A program made the position numbers and the translations under genes. A DNA stretch of 64,000 bases from a virus, in the IMG/VR virus record IMGVR_UViG_3300010885_033832, positions 31,417 to 95,416 of that record; one strand, given 5' to 3'. A model generated the notes under the pieces. The model was not told the origin of the DNA. It saw only the letters and a list, made by a program, of their open reading frames with translations, and did no database searches. Every line of letters begins with the position of its first letter. The stretch's first letter is position 1. This document shows positions 56,042-63,356 of this stretch, one piece after another.

Positions 56042-56256
56042 TTGTTCTCTCCCTTGGCTAGTGCAATCTTGACCATAGCAAGCGCCGACTGAAAGCCAGC
56101 ATCCCACTCTCTGTTCTCCGCAGCACCCTCAACCTCGACAGAGAAACGAGATAACTCAAGGTATTCCTCAAGAATACGGATGATGCGTTCACGCTCCTGC
56201 TGTGCGCCCGTCCGTAAATCCTTCTGGCGCAATGGGGACAGCTTCTTCTCGCTCAT
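56038..56256 (-). CDS. Small ERxRII-family protein (72 aa)
   Basis: Motif QQERERIIRILEEYLELS; the C-terminus ends GENK like the 57-aa copy. ATGA overlap at both ends. Confidence 0.77.
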   Translation of the reverse strand: MSEKKLSPLRQKDLRTGAQQERERIIRILEEYLELSRFSVEVEGAAENREWDAGFQSALAMVKIALAKGENK

Positions 56257-56456
56257 CCGTCGTATCCGTATGCGGAGTCTTCGTCAGTCTTGCTGTATTC
56301 GCAGACATTGCAGATCGTGGTGATGATTGCGTGGTTGCGACCAACCACCTCCACCCACTCAGAGGTTGCGGTGAACTGCCCGCAGTCCGGGCACTCCCAC
56401 TCTCCATCTTGGTAGCCACCCTCGTCTGAGGGATCAATCGGTGCTTCAACGCTCAT
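56253..56456 (-). CDS. 67-aa zinc-ribbon protein
   Basis: Start MSVEAPIDPSDEG with AAGGAG. CPDCG and CNVCE pairs 25 residues apart: a zinc ribbon. First of the coupled run to the M23 gene. ATG lies inside the end of the 153-aa gene. Confidence 0.78.
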   Translation of the reverse strand: MSVEAPIDPSDEGGYQDGEWECPDCGQFTATSEWVEVVGRNHAIITTICNVCEYSKTDEDSAYGYDG

Positions 56457-56907
56457 GGTGGTGCGCTCCTTTTCGGTTTCCAATTCGCTCAATCTCTTGA
56501 GCAATTTTCTTGGCGTGCTCGTTCTCAGGTTCAGTCACAAGGAAGTCAGCAATCAACTGCCCAACCGACGGCTGGAACAACTCTATATATTGTCCGTCCT
56601 CACACCACAGCGTGATGATGGACCCATTATTTATGTGGCCGTCCGGCATCTCTGGAGTTCGGCGCAAGGAATACAAAAACATACTCAATCGCATCCCAAC
56701 ACCATCCCCCAGCGCCTCACGGAAACTTTTGCTTCCACCGACAAACAGCCAGTAGAACGCACTCTTGATTCGCTTAGACCAAGTGTCCCCATCATCCGAT
56801 CGATGAATATCAAGAATGAGATTGTTGTTGTCCACAAACTCCCACTGCTCTCGGTCGAATATGTCGTAGGCACGGATGAGCTCGTGCGCTTTCATCCGCT
56901 TAGCCAT
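56446..56907 (-). CDS. Unknown 153-aa protein
   Basis: Start MAKRMKAHELIRAYDIFDREQ; AAAGG upstream. Beta body with NNNLILDIHRSDDGD and GSIITLWCEDGQYIELF. No family. Overlaps both neighbours. Confidence 0.76.
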   Translation of the reverse strand: MAKRMKAHELIRAYDIFDREQWEFVDNNNLILDIHRSDDGDTWSKRIKSAFYWLFVGGSKSFREALGDGVGMRLSMFLYSLRRTPEMPDGHINNGSIITLWCEDGQYIELFQPSVGQLIADFLVTEPENEHAKKIAQEIERIGNRKGAHHHER

Positions 56908-57121
56908 TTTCAACCTTTCGCCATCCGTCGGCGATCATGTTGTCAACGACCGACTTGAGCATGTACTCAGTTAGTCCATCTGGATCATTACCAGTCTGAA
57001 CCCACGCCATCCCGGCAGCGAAGTAAGCATCGCGTGCGAGAAGGTAGGCGCGATTGCGCGTGTTTACATGAACCGAGGCAACAAGTGCCTCAAAGTCCTC
57101 TGGTGTTTTTTTCTTTGCCAT
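56900..57121 (-). CDS. Unknown 73-aa helical protein
   Basis: MAKKKTPEDFEALVASVHVN then helices; no motif. TATCTT lies exactly six bases before the ATG. Confidence 0.75.
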   Translation of the reverse strand: MAKKKTPEDFEALVASVHVNTRNRAYLLARDAYFAAGMAWVQTGNDPDGLTEYMLKSVVDNMIADGWRKVENG

Positions 57122-57127
57122 GCGACA

Positions 57128-57133
57128 AAGATA
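57128..57133 (-). promoter_or_regulatory. TATCTT -10-like box, leaderless arrangement
   Basis: TATCTT-N6-ATG for the 73-aa gene. Confidence 0.5.
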
Positions 57134-57138
57134 ACACG

Positions 57139-57399
57139 CTACTCCGTGTCGCGCAAGTTCTTAAGGTACTCAAGCCATGCAGTGTGGGCCTCAATGTCCT
57201 GCTCGACCTCAGCAATCATGTCGTCAAGACTCTCCGCCGAGGTCCACTCAAACGTCCAGACAGCATTGATTCCCTCAACGCCGTCTTCAGGGGCGTACTC
57301 GTAGACTCGGTTGCGAGCCCCATATAAGAGGTCCCACTCCCCGCGAAGAACAATCTTCCGCTTCGAGGTACCTTCTATCTTCTTACGACTACTTCGCAT
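57139..57399 (-). CDS. Unknown 86-aa protein
   Basis: Basic start MRSSRKKIEGTSKRKIV, then LYGARNRVYEYAPEDG and a long acidic helix ESLDDMIAEVEQDIEAHTAWLEYLKNL. No family. Confidence 0.75.
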   Translation of the reverse strand: MRSSRKKIEGTSKRKIVLRGEWDLLYGARNRVYEYAPEDGVEGINAVWTFEWTSAESLDDMIAEVEQDIEAHTAWLEYLKNLRDTE

Positions 57400-57589
57400 T
57401 ATTGGCTGCCTTCCTAGCCTTGCGCGCGCGGACTTCTTTCCACGACGTTGGATCAGGTTCTCCAGTTATATGGAGTTGATACTTATAGTGAGTCCAACCC
57501 CAGAGGTAGATAACCGGACTAAGTATAACTAGAGACACTACTACTATGACCACATACAGATATGACCATATCTTCCCTAGAAATTGCAC
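57389..57589 (-). CDS. 66-aa single-span membrane protein
   Basis: GTG start; LYVVIVVVSLVILSPVIYLWGW helix, then a basic tail (KEVRARKARKAANNAK). Overlaps the 86-aa gene by 11 bases; follows the DUF2637 gene by two bases. Confidence 0.78.
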   Translation of the reverse strand: MQFLGKIWSYLYVVIVVVSLVILSPVIYLWGWTHYKYQLHITGEPDPTSWKEVRARKARKAANNAK

Positions 57590-57591
57590 TA

Positions 57592-58221
57592 CTAACTTTC
57601 TACCTTCTTGAAGGCCAGGCGCGAGATTTCTTCCGAAGCCGCAAGCACAGCGATGGGAGCCGACGCCGTAATAGCTACACCGACCCAGAGTCGGTAGTCA
57701 CCAGCGCCAACGCCAGTTGTGCTCAGGTAGTCAAGCGTGTGGGCCACGTTGGCCGCCACGGAGATACCAGCAAAGGCAAAAAGCCACAGCACGGTTCGCC
57801 ATGTACCCTCCCCACGTGCTTTGAATACAAAGAGTGAGATTGTGTAGGCCAAGATCGCTGCGTCAATAAACAGAGCGGGGACCCACTGAAGAACCTCAGG
57901 GAGTCCGGTGTATTGGGAGATGTCCCAGATACCCGAGAATGAAACAACGAAGGATGAGACCATCAGGAGGAATACCAAGATTACGGCCAGCCACAGAGTT
58001 CCACGCGAGTCCGGGTTGATACGAGCTCCTGAGCCCGACTTACCGCCTCGACTACGATTCTCTGATCGCGTCAGTCTGGTATATGACTGTACGGACTCAG
58101 GGGGAGTGGGGAGTGCTCCTCCCCTCGAGGGGTCCACAATGTTTGCGTATCCCGATGGTGGCGCTGGCGGATCTACAATTACGCCCTCGTCATCAAACAC
58201 TACTTCGTTACGTGCTGCCAT
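57592..58221 (-). CDS. DUF2637-like membrane protein (209 aa)
   Basis: Four hydrophobic segments after a disordered N-terminus of about 75 residues. FIDAAILAYTISLFVFKARGEGTWRTVLWLFAFAGISVAANVAHTLDY matches DUF2637, common on actinobacterial plasmids and in actinophages, often beside transfer or replication genes. Role unknown. Confidence 0.85.
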   Translation of the reverse strand: MAARNEVVFDDEGVIVDPPAPPSGYANIVDPSRGGALPTPPESVQSYTRLTRSENRSRGGKSGSGARINPDSRGTLWLAVILVFLLMVSSFVVSFSGIWDISQYTGLPEVLQWVPALFIDAAILAYTISLFVFKARGEGTWRTVLWLFAFAGISVAANVAHTLDYLSTTGVGAGDYRLWVGVAITASAPIAVLAASEEISRLAFKKVES

Positions 58222-58247
58222 TTTTTACCTCCATGGAGTGTCTCGAT

Positions 58248-58276
58248 TTGCATTTTTATTCAACAAGTGTTATCTT
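58248..58276 (+). promoter_or_regulatory. Promoter TTGCAT-N17-TATCTT
   Basis: In the divergent gap upstream of the 165-aa HTH gene. Confidence 0.65.
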
Positions 58277-58314
58277 TTTCATTACAAGGACATCCACTAC
58301 ACAAAGGAGAACCA

Positions 58315-58812
58315 ATGTCCCGAACAAAAATCCGCTCCAAGGAGCAGGATGGTCTCGTAGAGACCTATACCAATAGTATCACGCAGTTGATGCCTCTGGC
58401 ATCCAAGGCACGAGGACCACGCACCGGAACCTCCATTGAGCAAAAAGCCTCAGACGAGTTCAGCAATCTCGTCCTGGAGTACATCAAGCTGGGTGGTATG
58501 CTTCAGGATCTTGCCGACAGCCTTGGTGTGAGTTACCACACGCTCCGCCGTCGCGCTAAGAACGCAGCAACCCCCGCCCACCGCGCTCCGAACTCAAAGC
58601 GTACCTCGGACGAGTACACCGCTGCCATCCAGCGCCTCAACTTGGCGAAGCAGATGTCCACCGTTGACTACCACGAACAGATCCTCCGCGAGTACGAGGA
58701 CGGGTTCTCCATGAACCGTATGGCCAAGTTGATGGGAGTCTCGTCTCCGTATCCTCTGTACTACGGACTCCAGACTGCTCGCGAGCGCCGCGCGTCCGGA
58801 GCGAAGAAGTGA
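58315..58812 (+). CDS. HTH DNA-binding protein (165 aa)
   Basis: Start MSRTKIRSKEQDG with AAAGGAG. Two HTH-like parts: GGMLQDLADSLGVSYHTLRRRAKN near 60-85 and YEDGFSMNRMAKLMGVSSPYPLYYGL near 127-155. Basic throughout. Similar in layout to the 162-aa HTH gene at 18.4 kb. Probably a transcription factor. Confidence 0.8.
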   Translation: MSRTKIRSKEQDGLVETYTNSITQLMPLASKARGPRTGTSIEQKASDEFSNLVLEYIKLGGMLQDLADSLGVSYHTLRRRAKNAATPAHRAPNSKRTSDEYTAAIQRLNLAKQMSTVDYHEQILREYEDGFSMNRMAKLMGVSSPYPLYYGLQTARERRASGAKK

Positions 58813-59006
58813 CGCAATTCACAGCAACGATAATCCCCCTAGCATATGCACTAGGGGGATATGTCGTTGGCATGCGTGCTGTCACATTTTTGCCAACATT
58901 CCTGCCTGTCTTTGCGCTCTGCGCTTTATTTGCAGTTCAGGATTTAAACCGCTGGTACGAGGCTACGATCGTCGTCGAACTCGAAGTGGGAGAGACACAG
59001 TACTAG
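58809..59006 (+). CDS. 65-aa membrane protein
   Basis: GTG start overlapping the upstream TGA. Two hydrophobic stretches and an acidic tail. The start region contains a 10-bp hairpin (58834-58862). Its end overlaps the convergent WhiB gene. Confidence 0.75.
   Translation: MTQFTATIIPLAYALGGYVVGMRAVTFLPTFLPVFALCALFAVQDLNRWYEATIVVELEVGETQY
58834..58862 (+). other. Hairpin ATCCCCCTAG/CTAGGGGGAT inside a coding region
   Basis: 10-bp perfect stem about 25 bases after the start codon of the 65-aa gene; it could slow ribosomes or act as a partial terminator. Confidence 0.55.
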
Positions 59007-59274
59007 CTCCGCCCGCACGCTTAATTGCTCTGCGTTCACGCTCCGTGGTCCCTCCCCAGATTCCTCCCTCGTTCTTTTCCATAGCCCACTCGAAACATTC
59101 ATAGAGCCGTGGGCATCCCGAGTTACAGATTGCTTGTGCGGCCGCCGTCTTTAATTTTATCTGTGGGTCGTCTTGATCCGGGGTAAATATGTCTTTATCT
59201 TCTCCCTGAAGTTCAGCGCAGAACGCTCCAGTTAGGTTGGGCATGTTGGTGAAAATTTCACTATCAGAGGTCAT
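58963..59274 (-). CDS. WhiB-like Fe-S transcription regulator
   Basis: 103 residues. Cys at 19, 50, 54 and 60 in the FCAEL and CNSGCPRLYEC segments bind a [4Fe-4S] cluster; GIWGGTTERERR is the conserved G-W turn, and the basic tail RVRRRS contacts DNA. WhiB proteins are specific to actinobacteria and their phages and bind the primary sigma factor. TAAGGT lies six bases before the ATG. Confidence 0.95.
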   Translation of the reverse strand: MTSDSEIFTNMPNLTGAFCAELQGEDKDIFTPDQDDPQIKLKTAAAQAICNSGCPRLYECFEWAMEKNEGGIWGGTTERERRAIKRAGGASTVSLPLRVRRRS

Positions 59275-59280
59275 ACCTGA

Positions 59281-59286
59281 ACCTTA
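59281..59286 (-). promoter_or_regulatory. TAAGGT -10-like box, leaderless arrangement
   Basis: TAAGGT-N6-ATG for the whiB-like gene. Confidence 0.5.
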
Positions 59287-59330
59287 TCTGGGATTGATTG
59301 CTGTGTCAAATCACCTCCGCATCCCCGCCG

Positions 59331-59336
59331 TACAAT
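59331..59336 (+). promoter_or_regulatory. TACAAT -10 box, leaderless arrangement
   Basis: TACAAT-N6-GTG at 59343; this fixes the start of the DUF7455-like gene. Confidence 0.6.
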
Positions 59337-59342
59337 GGAGAT

Positions 59343-59567
59343 GTGAACGTATCCATCGTGAAGGTCACCGCCAACAACTTGTGCGATTCTCCTTCATGTG
59401 GGGCCCCGTCCAGCGTAAAAGTGCTGATGTCAATGGGGCCCCTTTTCTTTTGTGGCCACCACTTCACAGCCAATGAGTTTTCCCTCCGTACGCAAAGTAC
59501 GCTCGTGTCGATCACCGACGAGAGGGACATAGATGTCGCGGAGTTAACTCCCGCCGACAGGGAGTAG
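59343..59567 (+). CDS. DUF7455-like zinc protein (74 aa)
   Basis: GTG start. LCDSPSCGAPSSVKVLMSMGPLFFCGHHF: C..C and CGHH form a zinc ribbon, the signature of a small actinobacterial family (DUF7455). Function unknown, possibly regulatory. Followed by a terminator. Confidence 0.8.
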   Translation: MNVSIVKVTANNLCDSPSCGAPSSVKVLMSMGPLFFCGHHFTANEFSLRTQSTLVSITDERDIDVAELTPADRE

Positions 59568-59592
59568 TTCGCTACCACTCCTACCACCGCCA

Positions 59593-59626
59593 GAAGGCCC
59601 AGTAGTTCTCCCGCTGCTGGGCCTTC
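59593..59626 (+). terminator. Terminator after the DUF7455-like gene
   Basis: GAAGGCCCAG/CTGGGCCTTC stem followed by ACTTTTAATTTTT. Confidence 0.9.
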
Positions 59627-59700
59627 ACTTTTAATTTTTGAATGTAGAAAGTGCGAATCTAGAGTGTAATAATTACACATAGATAGATGCCAGACACAAT

Positions 59701-59730
59701 TTGTTCGGGTGCTGAACGCCGTGCTACACT
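59701..59730 (+). promoter_or_regulatory. nrd operon promoter TTGTTC-N18-TACACT
   Basis: Upstream of the 28-aa gene, about 70 bases from its start. A leader of that length is consistent with the visible ribosome site. Confidence 0.6.
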
Positions 59731-59800
59731 ATATCTACGCGTCGCCCAAAATGTCAGGAAAACGCTTTTCTCGCTACTACACAGAAGAAGGAGATGGCCA

Positions 59801-59887
59801 ATGGCCCCTCAAAATAAAGATAATGTCGATGGCTATTACGTCCCGCAGGACCCAATGGATCTCCTGCAGTGTGACTCCTGCCAGTAG
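59801..59887 (+). CDS. 28-aa peptide ending QCDSCQ, first gene of the nrd operon
   Basis: ATG at 59801 with GAAGGAG ten bases upstream. MAPQNKDNVDGYYVPQDPMD then LLQCDSCQ. The C-x-x-C end resembles the redox tail at the C-terminus of class I RNR alpha subunits, and the alpha subunit in this operon lacks that tail. A trans-acting tail is a hypothesis; a leader peptide is the alternative. Confidence 0.65.
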   Translation: MAPQNKDNVDGYYVPQDPMDLLQCDSCQ

Positions 59888-59908
59888 TTCACGACTAACC
59901 CCGCGACA

Positions 59909-59946
59909 ACCCGGGCCCCTGCGATAGAGTAGAGGCACCGGGTTTT
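59909..59946 (+). terminator. Hairpin with TTTTCTCT between the 28-aa gene and RNR alpha
   Basis: AACCCGG/CCGGGTT stem with a C-rich inner arm, followed by TTTTCTCT: a partial terminator or attenuator ahead of the RNR gene. Confidence 0.55.
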
Positions 59947-59975
59947 CTCTCCCTACACAACGAAGAAAGACTGCA

Positions 59976-62900
59976 ATGAACATCAACGTCACCAAGCGTG
60001 ATGGCCGCCAAGAGCCATTCGACGCCAACAAGATCAACCTCGCTATCGAGCGGAATACCCGAGAAGTTCTCGCGGGAACCCCTGACGAGGATCGCATCAC
60101 TGAGTTTGTCACTCAGATTGCCACCGAGCTCTCCCTCACACTTTTCAATGGCATCACGACCGAACAGCTCGACGAAGCCGTCATCCAGGTTGCTCTGCAG
60201 AATGTCAAGGACGATCCAATCTACGATCAGATTGCATCCCGTCTTCTTCTCGGCACTATATATAAGAAGGTATTCAAGGGAGCGCCTGACTTCTTCAGTC
60301 TTCAGAATGCACACGAGTCATTCTTCCCCCACAACATCCGACGCGGAGTTGAGGAAGGTCTGTACGATGCTCGATTTACTGAGGTCTACGATCTTGATCG
60401 TCTTGCTTTTGTGCTTGACCCAGAGCGGGATAAGCTTCTCAAGTACACCGGACTCGTCACCCTCCGCAATCGCTATGGCATTACCGCCCGCGACGGACAG
60501 TTGCTCGAGACTCCCCAAATGTTTTGGATGCGCGTGGCGATGGGGCTCTCGCTAAACGAGGAGAAGCCTAACGAGTCAGCCATTCTCTTCTACGAGAAAA
60601 TGTCGAAGCTCGAGTACCTCGGTGCTGGATCAACTCTGGTCAACGCTGGAACATCGTACCCACAGCTGTCCAACTGCTTCGTCCTCGAAATGCAGGATGA
60701 CATCGAGCACATCGCCAAGACCGTCCGCGACGTCATGTGGCTTACTAAAGGTACGGGAGGTATCGGCCTGTCCGTTACCAAGCTCCGCGCCCAGGGTAGC
60801 CCAATCCGATCCAACAACACGTACTCGACCGGACCGATTCCGTTCATGCACACCATCGACTCGGTCCTCCGCGCAATTAGCCGTGGAGGAAAGAAGTTCG
60901 GGGCGCTCGCGTTCTATATGGAGAACTGGCACCTCGACTTCCCTGAGTTCCTTGAACTCCGCAACAACTCCGGCGACCCCTACCGTCGTACCCGCACCGC
61001 CAATACGGCTGTCTGGATTTCCGACGAGTTCATGAAGCGAGTCCAGAATGACCAAGACTGGTACCTCTTTGACCCTCTCGAAGTTGCTGACCTCAACGAG
61101 CTGTACGGCTCAGAGTTCTCCGCGCGCTACGCTCAGTACATCGAAGATGCAGAGGCTGGAAAGCTCCACCACTTCCAGAAAATCTCGGCCAAGGAACAGT
61201 TCCGCCAGATCCTTATCACTCTGCAGGCTAGTTCACACCCGTGGTTGACGTGGAAAGACACGATCAACCTTCGCGCGCTCAACAACAACACCGGTACGAT
61301 TCACTCGTCCAACCTCTGCGTCGCCCCCGAAACCCTCATCCTGACCGACAAGGGACACCTCCCTATTGGGCCGCTTGAGGGCAAGAAGGTAAATGTCTGG
61401 AACGGCGAGGAGTTCTCTACCGTTGAAATTAAGAAGACGGGCGAGGACCAAGAGCTCATCACCGTTACGCTCGACAGCGGAACCGAACTCGAGTGCACCC
61501 CGTACCACAAGTTCTACCGCGAGAACCGCAACGGAAAGATTGAAGAAGTTCGCGCTGGTGACCTCAAGTCTGGCGACAAGTTGATCCGTCGTCAGTTCCC
61601 CATCATTGAAGGTGGTACTAAAGAGATTAGCGGTAACCTTGCTTACACGCACGGTTACTACCTCGGAGCCGAGAAGTTCCACCGCGAGGCAAAGGTCAAC
61701 ACCACTTCGCGTCAAGCGTTCTTCTCGTACCGTCACGTCTTGCTCAAGGAGATAAAGTACAAGTCGGCTGACTCGCTGAACGTCGTGTTCCCCGACGAAA
61801 TGCCTCAGAAGGACTTTGCTCCGACCGCCAACCACACCCTCAAGGATCGCCTTGCATGGTTGGCTGGAATCTTCGACGCTGGACTCGAGAAGCGTAAGAG
61901 CCGTATGGGAGTCCTCCCAATTTGGAGCCTTTACTCGGACGATGCTGACTTCCTTGTCCGCGTCAAGTATGTTCTTCAGACGCTTGGTGCTGATGCCAAG
62001 ATTAAGAAGAACAATGACGACATGACCAAGCGCGGTAACTCGATGCGAATCACGTACCCCACGCTGTCAGCTCTGGTTGAACTCGGCCTCCCCATCAAGC
62101 GCGTCGAACTTCCTACTCTTCCCATCAAGCGTCGCTGGCTCCGCAACCCACAGGTTGTGTCGGTCAAGAGCAATGGTCGCATCTCGGACACCTTCTGCTT
62201 CACGGAGCCCCTGAAGCACATGGGAGTCTTCAATGGAATCCTCACCGGACAGTGCACCGAAATAACGCTCCCACAGGATCGAGATAACACTTCTGTCTGC
62301 AACCTTGCCTCCATCAACCTCCCTCGTCACTTGACGGCAGACAACAAGATCAACCTTGAGAAGTTGCAAGAGAGTGTCCGTCTCGCAGTTCGCCACCTCG
62401 ACAACCTGATTGACATCACCGTTTCCAGTGTTGATGAGGCAGACAACTCCAACAGCCAGAACCGCGCAATCGGACTTGGTGTGATGGGACTTACCGATGT
62501 CTTTGAGCGCATGGGAATTGCCTACGACTCAGAGCGTGCCCACGAAATCACCGACAACATTGTTGAGTTTGTTTCGTACTACGCAATCGACGAATCGACT
62601 GAGTTGGCACAAGAGCGTGGCTCTTATCCCAACTTTGAAGGCTCTGGCTGGTCCAAGGGAGTGGTTCCTATCGACACCATCAAGACAACGGAAGCCGACC
62701 GCGACTACGTCATTGACGTACCGCTGACGGCTGAGATGGACTGGGACTACATGAGGGAGAAGGTCAAGGAAGGTATACGCAACGCGACCCTCATGGCCAT
62801 CGCACCGACGGCATCGATCGGTCTCGTCGCGGGAACGACCCCGGGTCTCGACCCTCAGTTCTCACAGATCTTCTCGCGCTCTACCTCCAACGGTAAGTTC

Positions 62901-63338
62901 CTTGAGGTCAACGTAAACTTGGTCAACGAACTCAAGGGTCTCGGACTCTGGGAAGACGTCAAGGATGAAATCCTGCGTTCACAGGGTGACATCCAGAACA
63001 TTGAATCAATCCCCGACTCGGTCAAGGCGGTCTACAAGACTTCCTTCCAGCTCTCGCCTTACGCGTTCCTCAAGGTCGCAGCACGGGCGCAAAAATGGAT
63101 CGACCAGGCCATCAGCCGCAACATGTACCTCGAGACCCGAGACATCGACGAGATGGAAGAAATCTACACTTACGCATGGCAAGCGGGCGTCAAGACGACG
63201 TACTACTTGCACACTAAACCACGTCACACCGCCGAGCAATCAACGGTGAAGGTCAACAAGGCTGAAGCAATTTCTGCCGCCACTACACCCGAATCAGGTG
63301 CCCCTCGTAAGGGCTTCGGATTCAAGTCAGCTAACTAA
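59976..63338 (+). CDS. Ribonucleotide reductase class I alpha (large) subunit with intein
   Basis: 1,120 residues, about 808 without the intein. The N-terminal ATP-cone begins MNINVTKRDGRQEPF; barrel motifs include STLVNAGTSYPQLSNCF, KGTGGIGLSVTKLRAQGSPIRS, ENWHLDFPEFLELRNN and the extein join NL-CTEI at the catalytic Cys, then MAIAPTASIGLVAGTTPG. It makes deoxynucleotides for replication. The intein (448-759) interrupts exactly at the active-site Cys. The C-terminus ends GFGFKSAN and lacks the usual CxxC tail. The beta subunit starts 19 bases after the stop. Confidence 0.95.
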   Translation: MNINVTKRDGRQEPFDANKINLAIERNTREVLAGTPDEDRITEFVTQIATELSLTLFNGITTEQLDEAVIQVALQNVKDDPIYDQIASRLLLGTIYKKVFKGAPDFFSLQNAHESFFPHNIRRGVEEGLYDARFTEVYDLDRLAFVLDPERDKLLKYTGLVTLRNRYGITARDGQLLETPQMFWMRVAMGLSLNEEKPNESAILFYEKMSKLEYLGAGSTLVNAGTSYPQLSNCFVLEMQDDIEHIAKTVRDVMWLTKGTGGIGLSVTKLRAQGSPIRSNNTYSTGPIPFMHTIDSVLRAISRGGKKFGALAFYMENWHLDFPEFLELRNNSGDPYRRTRTANTAVWISDEFMKRVQNDQDWYLFDPLEVADLNELYGSEFSARYAQYIEDAEAGKLHHFQKISAKEQFRQILITLQASSHPWLTWKDTINLRALNNNTGTIHSSNLCVAPETLILTDKGHLPIGPLEGKKVNVWNGEEFSTVEIKKTGEDQELITVTLDSGTELECTPYHKFYRENRNGKIEEVRAGDLKSGDKLIRRQFPIIEGGTKEISGNLAYTHGYYLGAEKFHREAKVNTTSRQAFFSYRHVLLKEIKYKSADSLNVVFPDEMPQKDFAPTANHTLKDRLAWLAGIFDAGLEKRKSRMGVLPIWSLYSDDADFLVRVKYVLQTLGADAKIKKNNDDMTKRGNSMRITYPTLSALVELGLPIKRVELPTLPIKRRWLRNPQVVSVKSNGRISDTFCFTEPLKHMGVFNGILTGQCTEITLPQDRDNTSVCNLASINLPRHLTADNKINLEKLQESVRLAVRHLDNLIDITVSSVDEADNSNSQNRAIGLGVMGLTDVFERMGIAYDSERAHEITDNIVEFVSYYAIDESTELAQERGSYPNFEGSGWSKGVVPIDTIKTTEADRDYVIDVPLTAEMDWDYMREKVKEGIRNATLMAIAPTASIGLVAGTTPGLDPQFSQIFSRSTSNGKFLEVNVNLVNELKGLGLWEDVKDEILRSQGDIQNIESIPDSVKAVYKTSFQLSPYAFLKVAARAQKWIDQAISRNMYLETRDIDEMEEIYTYAWQAGVKTTYYLHTKPRHTAEQSTVKVNKAEAISAATTPESGAPRKGFGFKSAN
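61317..62252 (+). mobile_element. Intein in RNR alpha, residues 448-759
   Basis: Starts with Cys (CVAPETLILTDKG), block B is LECTPYHKFY, and ends FNGILTGQ before the +1 Cys. A LAGLIDADG-like element LAGIFDAG lies near 630, while the first copy is degenerate (HGYYLGAEKF). Splicing would rebuild NLCTEI. The last residue is Gln instead of Asn. Confidence 0.92.
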
Positions 63339-63356
63339 CAGAAAGAAGGTACCCCC

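Noticed and set aside
45702-59652. AATGTAGAAAGTG word in the lysin gene and before the nrd operon, plus an inverted copy
   Set aside because: A shared 13-mer pair is expected by chance in a window this long; the lysin copies reflect a repeated LSTLK peptide.
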